Assembly (NCBI GenBank): GCA_949987565.1
Contig: OX465105.1
Location: forward strand, 22,946,653 to 23,010,652
Reading direction: 5' to 3'
DNA: 64,000 bases
DNA from: Luidia sarsii
Taxonomy: Eukaryota; Echinodermata; Asteroidea; Paxillosida; Luidiidae
Shown here: positions 37,001 to 50,980 of the stretch, in pieces
How positions within the stretch are numbered: position 1 is the first letter of the stretch
Layout: the number at the start of each line of letters is the position of its first letter
The notes under the pieces: generated by a model
What the model was told of the DNA's origin: nothing
Database searches by the model: none
What the model saw: the letters and a program-made list of their open reading frames with translations, nothing else
Translations under genes and position numbers: made by a program

Positions 37001-38763
37001 CATAGGGACTCGGGTAACCGGACTTTTTTTTTTTGAATGAAAGTTTTTTGGGGCTCAAAGGAGAGAGGGTTGATGAGAAAGACATCGTCACGCCGGCACA
37101 AGAATGACACCGCACTTTGGTTGTTGTCACTCTTAGAGCTTCTCATCATAATTTCGATGATCGATCGGGTGTCAGAGACCTGAACTTCCCTCCGTATTCT
37201 AATGGAACTATAATATTCGAATGTTCGGAACACCAACTGCGAAGCGCGAGGGGATTCAATGGCAGCTTGTTCTAGCTCCGATGACACAGGCGAAACTGAA
37301 GTCGGTTCTTCAGTCGAGTGTCTCAGACGGTAGGCAAATCCAAATGTTGCGGTCCAATGTTCGTGTCCATTTGATTATTTGTTTTTATTCGTGGAAGTAG
37401 CGCCTAAATTTGTCCAGCATCAAACATCTAAATAATGTAGGCCTTAGTTAGAGAAGGCCTGGCGTTTTGATCTCAATCGTTAGGACCTTCCCGCCTTCGT
37501 TTGATAGAGGTCGTGCTGAGATCGAAACGTCAGGTCCCCACATTTTTGATACTTCATTAATAGGCCTATTCAGGTAAGTTCACGTTGAAAAAAGAATGTG
37601 TTTATAGGCCTTAAGGCGGTTATATTCCTCAGTGCCTTTTGGAGACATGTTGACATTGCACGCGAAGATATTGTCTTGGCCCCTCAAAAAGTTCTAACTT
37701 CCCTTCACCGTATCACCATGTCATTTTGACCATGAGAATGTTTACCACCAAAAGCTCAGAAATCTCAATGAAGTCGGCCAAATATTGTGCGGTAGTATGT
37801 GTTCGCAGTGATTCCAGAACACCGAAAATGGCCCCAGGAAGAAAATATCTGAACGTGCACTTAAAAAAAAACCTTGGATGTCAGCCGCGTTTGAATTAAG
37901 GGCATTGAGCGAAAAGTATCAATTTCATGAAGTTGAGGTCGTCGCGAGTAAATGTAACCAAAACTCTAGCCCCGTCGAGTATCAGTGTAGTATTTCCCTT
38001 ATCTGCCTACCACACAGGTGTGGCCCTCGCAGCGAAACAACGTCTCCCTCCATAGTCAATATGAAAAACAACCCTCTAGGTGGTTTCCAGGGGGGAAACA
38101 CGAGGGAAACATGAAATTCTTGGGCAAGAACTTCCTGGTGATGTTGTTTCACTTGGTCGGTGACTTTTTGAAACCCCTGCACATTTTCTCTTGGACTGTG
38201 GTTCACCGTGATTCATTCACGGTAAACGGCACCCGGTAAAAAGGTAATTTCTGTGTTTCAGAAACGCCACCAATGGTAGATCTGACTTTCAGATTGGCAG
38301 CGCGGTATAAGTTTACGTGGCTTAAGTGCTGGTGTAAAATTATCAGAACGAAAGAGTTATCCATGCATTTTTGCTGGGAAGCAATAAATGTCATTTAAAA
38401 CCTTGCTCTGGTTTTTCTTTCAGCCTGAATTGGAGAGAGAGAGAGGGGGGGGGGTAATCGAAAGAAAATTGAAAGAAATGGATCAGAGCTGCTTGCCTTG
38501 TTTGTTATCAAGTGTTGATGAATCTCAAAAATGTTTCTATCATAGCAGGATTTTTTGAGATTTTGGTCATTATAGTCAGTAAGCAGTTTGCACTTACCAT
38601 TTTTCGGTATATTGATGATTTTTTTTGTTCTCCCTTTTTCTATACCTATTCTGATTTCTCTTTCCCTATATTCTGGCCCGGCCTCCTCTTCATTTCCCCT
38701 ACACCCTTCAACCCCTGAAACCTCTTCTGCTTCCAACCTGCCTGGGACCGTTCCTCTCTGCAG

Positions 38764-41700
38764 ATTAGTGCTGGACACTTCAGCTGTCATGCCGCCTGCT
38801 GCCTCCTGCAAGAAGACGCCCGCCAAGCCCGTCTTGCCACTGTGTCGGATCTGCACGGACGAAGCATCAGGCATCCACTATGGCGTCACATCGTGTGAAG
38901 GCTGCAAAGTAACTATCCTTCGGTAGCATTTTTTTTCTCAAAGAAATTTAGTAAGGCCTGACGTTTCAGTCCTTTCTCAAAGTTTCTGCTATAGTATCAG
39001 GAAGGTCAAACCAGCAGTGTGATTTGTTTTTCTAACAAATACCCAACCCGAACATTGATGGCTTTTTGCTTTTGAGAAAGGTTCGGCTAGGATTGAAACA
39101 TCATTATGTCCCGTAAATCTCTGACCAAAATTGCTGTTTTGGTTATTTAAGTCGTGAATTGAGGCTTTTGAAAAACAGAAAATTAGAATATGGCTTGCTA
39201 TATTATTGTAGGCCTACTTTTTCATCTACTTATTTCCTAGACTAACACTGTTACAACCTCAGCAATGACAAATCGTGTGGGTTTTTTTTAGAAGAGAAAC
39301 ACAAATATATTTGAAAAGAGGAATTTTGTGAGTAGTGCATGCAGTCCAAAAGATGTCCAGTTAACTTTGTTTCTGTCCTGCACATTGCAATGTGTGGTTT
39401 TGGCAGTTGATTGTGTTTTATTTGCTAATGGAGGGGCTATTAATGTGGTGAATCACAATGATCGCACGACCAAGAATTCCACCGTCCCCTTCAGGTTCTC
39501 CATTATTTTTGTTTGTTCAACTTATTCCAGAGTCGCTCAGGCTTTTCTTAGTATTGGCCAGATTGCACAATGGAAGAGGAAATGTTCACCGAAAATACAT
39601 CTGGCGAGATTATCCAGGGAAATTTCTGGATTTCCCCCTCGCGGGCTTGTGCACAACTCCAAATGCTTAGCATTCCTAGCATCCTGTTATAAAACGTTGA
39701 AGTCTTAAAAGTTTACCCTATGGTCAACTTTTTTTTCACTCGTAACGCAACAAAAAAAGACCATACACGGAACTTGAAGTCTTTGCATATGAGCACATAC
39801 AAAAAGTTTGCACCTATTTGCAGTCAATGTTGTTTGTTATCATCAAGTATTTTTCTTTTAAATGATGTAAAAGTAATTTAAAGTAATTTACAAAAGTGTT
39901 ACAAACTGCCCAAAGTCTACTGACTGAAATAACCAAAAGTATGTACATCTTAAATTTCAGAGAGCCTGGTGTTTTGATCCTTGCAAAAACTTCCTCAAAG
40001 GCAGAAATATCCTCCTTGGAAAGATATATCGGCCCTCTTTTTAAACTTAGGAAAAATTCAACTTGATTTTGGGAAGTGGGCCTTTGACTTACTTGTATCT
40101 CTCTCTTTCTTGTGTCGAAGGGCTTCTTCAGAAGGTGCATAGGCAACAAAATGCTGATTGTACAGTGCCAAAAGGATGGAGATTGCAGCATTGACAAGAC
40201 GAGTAGAGGGCGCTGTGCTCACTGTCGCTACCAGAAATGCCTGGCAGTCGGCATGTCTGTTCATTGTGAGTACCAGTGTGTTGGCGTCTTATTCAAACAA
40301 ACCAAGGATAGAAATCTGCCTGAACTGGGACTGACACCCAGGCCTTTGGTTTTTAACATAGCGGTGCTGTAACCACCTGAGCAATCCAGCCCTTTAGTGT
40401 TTGGTCTTCCCACATAGTCGGCCATCTTTGCTGCTGCTGCTGTCTCGGCCTAGACTATCTATATATTGACAACCCAAACACTGAGAGATGTATGTCTGCA
40501 ACAACCGTGAGACACGGCATAGCTGCATGTCTCACACAAAAGGAGAACTTTTTTTGCTCGGATTGGGGCTCCAGAGTCTGAAGCATGCATTCGACCAGTA
40601 ACAGCTGTATATCTTTAGAGATCACAGATGTATGTTGAGGCTGTGTCATTATGACAGGGCTTCTGTAGAATCGTTGACTTTGCAAGTTGCAAATACATTA
40701 TTGATTGGTCCTAGCACCTCCTTGTACCAGTGCTAATGCGCAGGCAATTGTTGTTCCCAAAGAAAAGACTGATTCATATAAAGAAAGTATGACTCATGCT
40801 GAATGATGTCGGAGGGCAACAGGCTCCTTTTTTAGGAGGAAACTAGAGTGCCTGGTTCTATTGTACACCCTACCATTGTAGCTGCAGCCCCTCCCAATGA
40901 GGTCTCAACCCATTGCCACTCACAAAACTATCGAGACAAGTTTGGCTGAACAGAGGAGAAACAGACTTTGGGACATAAAATCTTTTCAAAAGTGATGATT
41001 TAGAAGGTCTCTGCAATAAACATATCACTTAAATCTGTTACAGAACTGTTTTGCAATGCTACTGACAATCAAACTGTGTTTCACTTATGTTCTGGGGTGT
41101 ATTTCAGTTTTATGCTAATGAGTATTTCAATATTCATGAGCAAATTTGTGATGTCATCACAGGATCATGCCACAGAAACTCAATTGGTTGTGTACAAAAG
41201 TTTCTGAAAATTTCTGTTTTTTGTGGGTTTTTCTTGCACACCTATCCCTGAACCTGTTGATGTTTATGAAAATGTATGCTTCATAATCAATTCTTGAAGA
41301 AGTTTTTCATCAAACCTAATCCAGAGGGATTAATTTGCAGTTTGAAAGTTAATGGTTTTCTGAGTTTTTTTTTTTTTTTAAAGCTGTGGGTTCCTGACAT
41401 GACTTTACAATAGCGCCCTCATTTTTGTAAGGATATTTTGAAAGGTAAAAAGGGGACATGAACCCAAGACCTCTGGCTCAGTGTATCAGCACTCTTTAAT
41501 AACCAAGTCATCTATCTTTGCCCAAGTGGGGGTGCCAGTCAGAAGCATTCATCTATTCAAGCCATCCATCTTTAAGGTTCACGGCCCTGCTTTCATTCAA
41601 CAATTTGTGGTAAACCTGTCTACAGCAGTTCGAGGATCACACAAAGTGATGTGTATTAAAGTCGATTTTTCATGGGTGTTTTTTTTTTTATTAACTTCCT

Positions 41701-44400
41701 CATTAGCTGTCCGGGTAGGTCGCTATTCCAAGAAGCAGAAGGCGAGGAACCTGGCCGAGATCAAGAGTCTGTCCACCAAGGAGAAGATCCAGGAGCGAGA
41801 GCAACGGGACCGGGAGATGTACGCCCTCATCCAGAAGCTTGTCCAGGCCTACGATGCCACCTGTCTCACCAACGACACCCAGGCCCATGTGAGTCTCTTC
41901 ACTTGCTCCTTCCTGACTGTAATAGGGAGGGGGGGTATAACAGCATGGGTATAGCACTCCGAGACTAACAAGTTTGAAAGAGTGCGTAAACTTTCAAAGT
42001 GCAACTACCTCATCAGGTGAACTGACAGAGGCTTGTCCTCGTTCAGTGCTGGTTAAGTGATGACCAGAATTAGAAGTCGTGCAGTTCATTAAGTGAAATT
42101 GAATGGGTCTCAAGGGTGAAAAACACTACAAGCTTTATTGTTCCCATATTTTTAAGCCTTGTACATGTACTTGGATGGTCCCCTTCATTGAATCTGATGA
42201 AGTAGTTGATGCTACGAAAGCTATTGCATTCCTCCCCAAATAGCCTAGTGCTATCCTTAAGTTGTAATTATTCTACTCTCAGTTCAAATGAGACACCTTT
42301 AGGCAAGGTTTTCCACAAATTGATTAACAGTGGAGTGTAATAAAACCCAACATGTTTTAGTTAAATCTGAGGGGTTGAATGAGGCCCAATTGATTTCCCC
42401 CCATGTAACTATAGTTGATCTATCTGGTGCCCTCTATCGACAGTCCAAAAGTTGTGAACTAAAATAATAAAGAGGCTTACTCCAGAATGGCCATTGAATA
42501 GAACAAACCTCAAATCCACATCTGTGTGTATATAAGTCGTCTCAATCATACGTCGACCTATTGAAGACGGCAAACTGTTACTTTACACAGCTGAAGCTGA
42601 AGCAGTCGACCCTGGAGAGCCAGATGGAGACCAACCAGACGGACCTCTCCTACTGCGCCGCCCTGGAGTTTGCCAGCCAGACCACGCTGCCCTTTGTCAA
42701 CCCCTCGGTCATCTGCGCCCAGATCTGTGCCGTCCAGTCCTTCCTCACCAACATCATCACGCCGTCGGTGGTCAACGTCGTCCGGTTCAGCAAGAACCTG
42801 CCCGGCTTCTGCGAGCTTGCCCAGGTACGGTTTCGAGAGAAGAACAAGGCGGAAACAACCCACTGGCTGCCTCACTTATAACACTGTGCGTTTACCTTTG
42901 TCCACTCTTCACATGAGCAATGTAAATTTCTTTAATAAGTGGAAAGCCAACTACCTTACAGAGGCCAAATTCGCATAGCTGCTGAAGCACCCAATTTCTT
43001 ATCAATTCGATCAGGTTCCCATCCAAAGTTCCACTTGCATCTTCAACAAGCTTGTTTTAACAGGGAAGGATGTTCACACTTTTCAAAGTGGAAAGTTTGT
43101 AGGGAAACCATTTAAGCTATCTCTATTGAGGTGGACTTTGGCTCTGAAAAGTTTGCTGTCTGTAATAGGTTGATGCCTGATTGACGAGACGATTTATATA
43201 CACATAAATGACGATTTATGTACACACAACAGCCATTCGGGAGCAAGCCTCTTTATATTCAGTTTACAACTTGTACAACTCTGCCTAGCTGTCGTCAGGA
43301 GACTACAAAACAAATGCCCACCACACACAGACATCCACAATGTCTTTGGGATGGTCTTTGGGAAGGGTATTGCTGGAATCGAAAATGCCATTTACAATTT
43401 ATTGTGGTCATTTCAGTCAACAAGTGAGCAATTTGTGATCATCTTTGTTTTTCACCCTCATTTTCCTGGTTGATGCCGATTCTATAGGGTGACCAGATGA
43501 CGCTCCTCAAAGCTGGCTTCTTTGAGGTCTGGCTGATTCGGACTGCCCCCTTCCTCAAGCTCCTGGACGATGACACGGTCAGCTTCTGCGGGCCCAAGGA
43601 CTGCAGCGACCAGTACACCTTCCGGCTGTCGTTGCTGCAGGGCATCGGCGGCGACGAACACTTCTGGGAGACGCTCTTCAGCTTTGTCCGCAACTTCAAC
43701 GCCCTGGAGTTGATCAAGGAGGAGTTGGCCATCTTCACCTCGGTCGTCATTCTCTGTGCTGGTGAGGACCTTATCATGACTTTTCTTACCCGGCAGTAAA
43801 TAAAGAAAAATCCTACTTGGTTTTCAGTTTAACAAAGCTGCTCTTAAGCAACAAAATCATCTGCTAAAATAAGGCATAAAAAGCAGCTGTCCTCATAGCA
43901 GACCCACAATGAAACTAACCTTCCAAATAAAATCATGGGTGCACAATATGCCACCATCAGTACCCATGCAGTTGAAGGAGGTGGAGGCACAGCCAAGACA
44001 ATTAAAAAACGAGTGAGCAGATCAAATTATTTAAAAAAAAGAGGATAAAATCCAAAACCCTAAGTCGGAGAAGATTCAATGGTGTAGATTTTCAAGATAC
44101 GATGTCAGACTTCTAATGCTATACTCGTTTGTTTATACTTTTTTCCCCCAAGATCGCTACGGACTGCAGGATGCGGCCAAAGTTGAGCAACTCCAGGAGA
44201 GCCTGATCGAGGTGCTGAAGCGCGAGGTGACGAGGAGAGACTGGAAGAACAAGCAGCTCTTCGCCCGCCTCCTGATGCAGATCACCTCCATCCGCGTCGT
44301 CTCCATGATGTTCAACAAGAGTGCCAACAGCTTCCGCCACGCCTGGCCCCACCTGGAAATCCCAGCTCTGCTGGCCGAAATCCTCAACTACGAGTACTAA
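38764..44400 (+). CDS. Nuclear receptor, subfamily 1, Rev-erb/E75-like (orphan)
   Basis: Ligand-type nuclear transcription factor. Exons: 38764-38908 (internal ATG at 38789), 40121-40265, 41707-41888, 42591-42824, 43488-43761, 44153-44400 (TAA). From ATG 38789 it encodes 400 aa. The DNA-binding domain starts [16 protein letters not shown]-box CEGCKGFFRR is split by an intron at the conserved CEGCK|GFF site, and finger 2 is [17 protein letters not shown] followed by [11 protein letters not shown]. The hinge is [11 protein letters not shown]. The ligand-binding domain has the signature [19 protein letters not shown], closest by eye to Rev-erb/E75. Helix 12 ends with LLAEIL, a good AF-2 motif of the kind Rev-erb lacks. 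The exact subgroup is unresolved. The first exon may lie at 33286 or 34087. Confidence 0.9.
38909..40120 (+). other. Intron splitting the nuclear receptor DNA-binding domain
   Basis: Lies between the two zinc-finger exons. It holds fragments of the GGACCTTTCTCAAAGG foldback family (38950-39110, 39900-40045) and no recognisable gene. The following intron (40266-41706) carries SINE fragments only. Confidence 0.6.
40325..40440 (-). mobile_element. tRNA-derived SINE fragment in nuclear receptor intron
   Basis: On the - strand, GGCTGGATTGCTCAGGTGG then CCAAAGGCCTGGGTGTCAGT resembles the 19270 SINE head, with decayed B box. A relative is at 41445-41530. Confidence 0.5.
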
Positions 44401-44880
44401 AAAAGAAAGAAAGAAGTATTAATATGCGTGTAAATGTCAGCCAGCCGCTCAGTTTCTGTTGCATTTTTCCTTGCAAACTAGCTGGTCCGAAGAGCTTCAT
44501 CCCATTCCAAGAACTTTGTTCTTTGTTTTCTAAAGAGAGCCCCCTTTTCACACTCCATGGTGTACATAATGTGTATTTATATGTAAATCATGTAATTATG
44601 AAAGCAAACCCAAATTTTGCTTAATTTTTTATTTTTTGGGCCCCAAACAGAAAATGAGCAAAAAGGCTGATTCTATCAATATCATAGGTTGTTTGATCCA
44701 AGGCAAAGATACAACAATTCTGGAAGGAAAAAAATTATTTTGCTTTTGGCTGTTTATTTTGATTGCCTAGCCCGAGATGATAGTAACCACTGCTAATATA
44801 AGCAGATAATCGATTATCCAATGGATGAAGATGCAGGACACCTTTGAACTGAGAATATAGCTTGACCATGGAAATAAATG
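44401..44880 (+). other. Nuclear receptor 3' UTR with AATAAA
   Basis: AT-rich sequence after the TAA at 44398. The first AATAAA is at 44873-44878; another lies near 45485. The end point is inferred. Confidence 0.45.
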
Positions 44881-47048
44881 CAAGAAAACGGCATGCCTGT
44901 TCCTCAAAGACACCCTTAAAATGTGCAACCAGAGTAACGAGTTCTTTTTTTTTTCAATTTCAAAAATGACCCCCCAAAATTAAACTGGACCATGACTTCA
45001 GCCTGAGACCTCTGGCATAATTAATGCTAAAAAAAGAAGTTTGAATTGAACTCAGCATGAATTGTGACAAGATCTGGTCTTACAAGGAGCATCCAGGAAA
45101 TAAGGTCACAGTTGTGTTTTGTGGAAGCAAAGGTTGAGTCCAGAAATGGACAGTCTCTGGAATGCAATGCCGGCTGAAGCCCATTACCAGGCATGGCACC
45201 AACTGGTGCCCTGCTTGAAGATGGTAAACGTGAAATTGCCTCCGTGTATGAGTGATAGGTGCTTAATGGATGACTGGTCATCCAGTTTCAAATCATTTCG
45301 TGATCAGAGAAATGTAGGCTGGTACCTCGCTATATCATAAAGAGAGAGAATGGATAGAATATATTTAATAACACTCGGATTAAAAAGTCTTTATGTATAA
45401 TTGTTTTTTGTTTAACACCACCGAGACAGCAAGTTTGTCACAAGTAGAGTATAATTCTGCACTGTTTTGCATATGCACTTACTTAATAAACATGTATAGC
45501 TTATTATCGAATTACTGGTTAGAAATCTCATCGTGCAGGTGGGCAGAAATGATGGCTTTAGACTGAGGGTGAATGTGGTGAAAGAGATTCAGAGGCCTGC
45601 AACGGATGCTCACAGGTTTTGATATTTTACTGGGCACTGATGAGCCTGACAAACTTCAACAGGCTTTTGGTATGGACAACAGTGCTGAACCTGACACACC
45701 TGTTGAATTTGGATTGAGTTGTGTCAATCTGTGATTGCAAAGGGATTAATCAACTTCACCACTGTATGATAGTACTAAAGCATTCCAAAACCCCAACAAA
45801 AACTCACGTTGGAGTCTGATGGGCTTGTGGTGAGAGTTGATGTGCAGTTTTCCGTCTGTACAGTATGTGCATTCCTGAACATGAGGCTACTGCTTCAACT
45901 GGCATCGGTAATGGTATGACATTATGCTTTGCACCTAGGCATTCCACTAGAGAAATCCACTGAAATACAGAAAAGCAGTTGGGGCCCACAAAATAATAGA
46001 CGATGAACGGTCCCCATACACTTTAAGTTGATATACATGCAGATGAATTTAAATCCGTTGAGTTATTTTTGCGAGAGCATTGCCGATATCATTAGGTTTC
46101 CACGTCATCTTTCCGACGTTCATAGAATTTACAACATTTCTTTCATGGGCTGGCCTCATTGTTATTTTTAAAGCAGCTAAAGTGACCCTTTCGACAACAT
46201 GAGAAAAAACAAAACTGAGTTTTGTCATGCAGCGGAGAAAGTATTACTCCACACTACTCACGTAATGATGATGATACTCAACATTTTTTTTTGGGGGGGG
46301 GGGGATTTGAGAGTGAGTTATCGTAAGGAATGTTACAGGTACTGAAAAATGAAATTCCACTTCTACAACTTGTATCGCACTTGCCTTATTGTAAGCTACT
46401 TATATTTGACAACAAAAACTACTAACAAACATCACATTAAGAGTATATTTAATATATTTTTTTCTCTAATGCAAGAAGCAGATTACGAGTTAGTGATATA
46501 GTAGGATTTATTAGATTGATTTATATCTTCTCTGCTGGTTGGAGAGGTAGATTGACATTTCAGAGACGAATGTTTGTATATTTTTTGCTGGTACTAATAA
46601 CGTCTGATGAGCTGAGCTGATTCTATGGGCTTTCAGAAGATTTAAATGAATTTTTTTTTCAGATTGTGACAAGCTTAGAGGTGCTCTTGTACATTCTTTC
46701 GAATCAAGTTGTTGTTTTTTGGGATTTTTTTACTTTGCTGTGAAGAATCTGCGTATGCGTTACCAATTGATTCTCTATTTTTGTCAGAGATTTGAGTTGA
46801 TTTACGTCGTGATTCGGAACGCTTTGGAAACGGAACTTATAAGTGTACTTTTTCGAACACATTGGAACCATTTCTGCAAACCATAATGCCTATGTGACTA
46901 CTCAGGGCACGAACGTCACATGTACAAAATAGGCCAATTGTTAGGGCCCCTTTCTTTCGAATCTGTATAATGCAGGATAGGATATCATCTATAGGATATC
47001 ATCTCATGCATGTTTATCTATCAAGATCTCTCTTGCACACGGGAGCTT

Positions 47049-47294
47049 ATATGTGACCCGGCACAACGACATGAGGAATATCCCACCAAAAAACGTTTTG
47101 AGTAAACAACGCCTTAAGTTCAAATATCTTCACAATTCGATCACAAATCAATTTTTTTCCCCTGAAATTTTAAGTATTAGAGGATATTATATTTTGATAT
47201 TTGAAAGCTAATGATATACTCTTTCACATCATTAGAAAACCTCAAAATATCAAAAGTGGGGTTATTCTTCATTATGCTGTGCCGGGTCACATAT
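47049..47294. mobile_element. MITE with ATGTGACCCGGCACA inverted ends
   Basis: Left ATATGTGACCCGGCACA and right TGTGCCGGGTCACATAT are exact inverted copies bounding ~245 bp. Inner ends are also complementary in part (AGGAATATCCCACC against GGGGTTATTCTTC). No ORF. Confidence 0.85.
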
Positions 47295-48714
47295 TGGTTG
47301 CATTTTTTTAGGGGAGTTTCATGGTACTCTGAATGTTAATTGTGTCGCTGGATGAGTGCGTTATAATCCATGTGCCTGCAACATTTCCTGAACTGCGCAG
47401 TCGAATGCACCCGAGATGAAAGAGTGGACAATGTAACGAGGGTGTTCGCTTACAAAACTTGGAAGTTAAAAACCGCTTCAGTTTAAGTTTACGACATGAA
47501 GATTGTCATACAATCTTGATATCAAGAAAACCAGCTTTGATTTTCTGTCACTGTGAGAAACCCTTTATCTGCCGAAACCCAGGATCATTTTGATTTTCTA
47601 ATCGAAACCAAACAGGTGACATATCTTAGATTTTCGTATCCTCCCAACAAAAAATGGAAATGCGATAAGCCCATGGTGTTTTTTTTAAGCTGTGCCAATG
47701 GCCCATTTTGTTGATAATGTTCAACTTAAATTTTTATCTGCGAGTTAAAGATTCACGCCTTGTGTGACATGGAGACATGTTGATAAGTGACCTTTGTCTT
47801 TTGTTGTTGTTGGGTTTTTTTAAAAGAGAAACAGTAAACATGATTTGTTTGTCATTCTTAAATGTGTGTTTCGCGTATTTCTTTCTTCGGTATTTTCGTG
47901 ACGGGAAGTCCCGACATGATTATTCTCATCCGTTGCCGCTTATTTTTTCGACATGCAATGTACGTAATGGGGGTTGAGAGCTCTATGTGATTTGTCCTCG
48001 TTGTATAATAAGCATTGCATGCTCATTGCTTTGCACGATGGGGTGCTGAAAATACAGACAACCGTTAGGCGGGATTCCAACGAGACTACCGAGTGCAGAC
48101 GTCTTCACCACTATAGCCTGTTTTCACTTGACGTCATTTCAGCGCACAGTGTAAACACCAGTTGTACCATAATGGTTGTGCGTACTTTTTCCGTAAAAAG
48201 CGGTCCAACGTGGCGGCAGTGCTTTTGTTTTACGTGTTTTGGCGCGCAATAATCTCATCCAATCGTTAACAAAAAATACGTTGAATTCGTGATTTGTGAG
48301 TTACATGTACGTAAAATCGGCTTCCCCGGTAGTGGCGGGCTTCCACAATGTGAATCATTTTCAAATCGTAAAATTTGGGGCTCAGATGCCCGTTTACGGT
48401 TGGGTAATACACGACGTTGGTGGCGCTATAGTCAAATACCGGGGGTGATAAAAATATGGTTAAATGTCAAAAAACAAAAGTGTTTCGTTTGTTAAAGGGT
48501 GGGGGACGTATTAAGTCGTGAACCCCAAACACGACGGGTGGCGCTCTCACCTCCGACCCTTAAACTTAACAACTAACAGGTTGCGCTTGATTTATATACC
48601 AGCTTGAATCGGGTGGTCTTCTAGCCATGGTTACCGATTTGACGAAATCTAGTACGGTATGGGCCGAACACAGATCTGCGCATGCCCGACAACCCTTCAA
48701 ATAGTTTTCTAACC

Positions 48715-48740
48715 CTTAACCCTAACCCTAACCCTAATCC
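48715..48740. repeat. Short interstitial telomere-like repeat
   Basis: Three to four CCCTAA units in a row (ACCCTAACCCTAACCCTAAT). Too short to be a chromosome end. Confidence 0.7.
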
Positions 48741-48930
48741 TTTGTGGTACTCAGTTCCGCGGTCAAAAGTAGCGGATGTACTTGTCTTCCCAGAATTCTG
48801 ATTGGGTACTCATCGTCAACGAACCCAGGCCTACTACCGATATTAGGAGCGTCTACCCAGGCCTACTACCGATATTAGGAGACGAGCGGGAAAAATGCGT
48901 TCCGATAAACCCAGGCTCCTGCCTAATATA

Positions 48931-49134
48931 GACCGTTTTCACGTGACGCCATGCTGGACCGCCTTACAATGGCAGCGCACAGTGTAAACATAAGTTGAAC
49001 CATTATGGTTGTGCGTACACTTTCCGTGGCGTCAGTGCTTTTTGTGCTTTTGTGCTTTTGTGCTTTTGTTCAGTGGTTCAGTGCTTTTGTTCAGTTCAGT
49101 TTTACGTGTTTTGGTCACGTGGGTGAAAAAGGTC
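48931..49134. mobile_element. MITE with GACC..TTTTCAC..CGTGAC inverted ends
   Basis: Left GACCGTTTTCACGTGAC and right GTCACGTGGGTGAAAAAGGTC are inverted. TATA flanks both sides, a possible target duplication. It has landed against a SINE fragment at 49135. An older relative occupies ~48115-48245, sharing ATAATGGTTGTGCGTAC. Confidence 0.75.
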
Positions 49135-49749
49135 TATACCACCGAGCTGGTCGTGGTTGTGTGCTAGATTCGAATCTGTATGAATGCGTATACACCTTGC
49201 TATAATAATAATAATGTAGGTCCAGAAACTCTAGACCTTTTACTCCTTTCGATTGTTTTGATCGTCCGCATAGGCCCACAAGGATAGAAATGAACAACAA
49301 ATCAGGGGTAAAAGGGCTAAAGTTATCGTACCTAGGCTACATGCAACAACAAGGAGATTAATTCACCCTTTGATCTGAGTCTATACAGCGATAATATATT
49401 GCCACAGAACAAAATGAGAATTGAAACAAAAAATATTTTACCAGTAATATATCGGTGGAAATCTTCGCAAAAGCGCTATATACATGTCACGGTGGCCTAA
49501 AACCTGCGACGCAAACTTTTTCATTTTGTACTTTTCGCAATATTTGAGCACGTCGGCTCCTTCTGCTTCGCGCGTTACGTATAGTGATGAATAGTTGCTT
49601 GCATGGAGCCTTTGCTCATGGTCACTTGTACCATACTGTGCCCAGTAGGCCTAAGTGTTATGGAATTCCATCTCTGCCAAGTTACGCCTTGCATGTCTAG
49701 CATTTATGCTCGGATCTCCCAAACATGCGCCGTCCACGCGCACCGTGGC

Positions 49750-49915
49750 CGCGTCGTGCCGTCAGCATCGTCGCCTGTCGTGCCGTCGCATCGTCGCCTG
49801 TCGTGCCGTCGCATCGTCGCCTGACGTGCCGTCGCATCGTCGCCTGTCGTGCCGTCGCATCGTCGCCTGTCGTGCCGTCGTCGCATTGTCGCGTCGTGCC
49901 GTCGCATAGTCGCAT
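49750..49915. repeat. 23-bp GC-rich minisatellite
   Basis: Unit TGCCGTCGCATCGTCGCCTG plus TCG; TGCCGTC recurs at 49781, 49804, 49827, 49850 and 49873, a strict 23-bp period, with looser units at both ends. Confidence 0.92.
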
Positions 49916-49983
49916 TTTGATAAAATGCTGTCCACTGTCCAATTATGTGTTTATCAAGATTCAAAATGCAAATCTCAAAATTT

Positions 49984-50076
49984 GGTGGGACTGACGTTTC
50001 GATCCTAGCAGGACCTTTCTCAAAGGCAGACTGCCTTTGAGAAAGGTCCTGCTAGGATCGAAACGTCAGGCCCACT
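49984..50076. repeat. Foldback (palindrome) of the GGACCTTTCTCAAAGGCAG family
   Basis: Two ~46-bp arms around a single central base, same arm sequence as 29096-29192. Single-arm relatives occur at about 3773, 7465, 18420, 19925, 23260, 31600, 37455, 38950, 39960, 50935, 57340, 58235 and 59730, on either strand. Confidence 0.9.
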
Positions 50077-50980
50077 AATTTTTGAGAACATCATTATGTG
50101 TTACGTGATTTCATACTATAGAGGCGGGGAGCAGGCTCAAATTTAACCCAGGAAATCAAAGTGCGGTGGACCGCGTTCAATCATGGAACAGTGAACTCTT
50201 GCTATGGTCATGATAGTCGAGTGACAACTTGATTGGATAAAAGAAATGGAAAGGCTGTATTAATCAATATTCATTTGGTTAGTGTGTAGTGAAATCCTGC
50301 ACATTCCTTTGGTCAGTTAGAATCCAGGTGTGTGATAGCTAGGATGCACATACCCACTCCCTGCATTGTAGCTAGTTTAAAGCACGTAGGTACTATTGTA
50401 AATAGTTTGGACTCCACCCTGGCTAGGGAGTTATTTAATCCTTCCTTTGTTAAACCAAGTTAGAGGCACAATAGCCATTCTTTTAGTAGGCCTTTTGAGG
50501 AGAAAAAGCCGATGCATTTCCTCGGTGCATTTAGTTCAGTCTTCAGTCACACCTCATGGAGATAACATCGTAGCACCTTGGTCCTGCTATCATTTACAAA
50601 TGTAGTATAGTTTTTAGCAGTTGGTCTGAAGCGGGGATAGGAACCGATTTGGCAGTGTTCACTCCTACACGGCGATCACCCCCGTGGATGACCATCTTAG
50701 CTACACTTAATTTACACCTATAATAACCTAGTAATAATATAATAATAACTACCTGTAGGCTATAATACATAATTAATTAAAAGCGAGAAGACCACAGCGA
50801 CCAGCAACCCGCAGCTCCTCGACAGGAGGATTTAGGGTAAGCGTTTATTAACCACATTTTATTTTAAGGTGATATACAAAAATGTTGCAAACTGCTTACT
50901 GACTAAAATTACCAAAATGTAAATCTAAAATTTAGTGGGCCTGACGTTTCGATCCTAGCAGGACCTTTCTCAAAGGCAGA

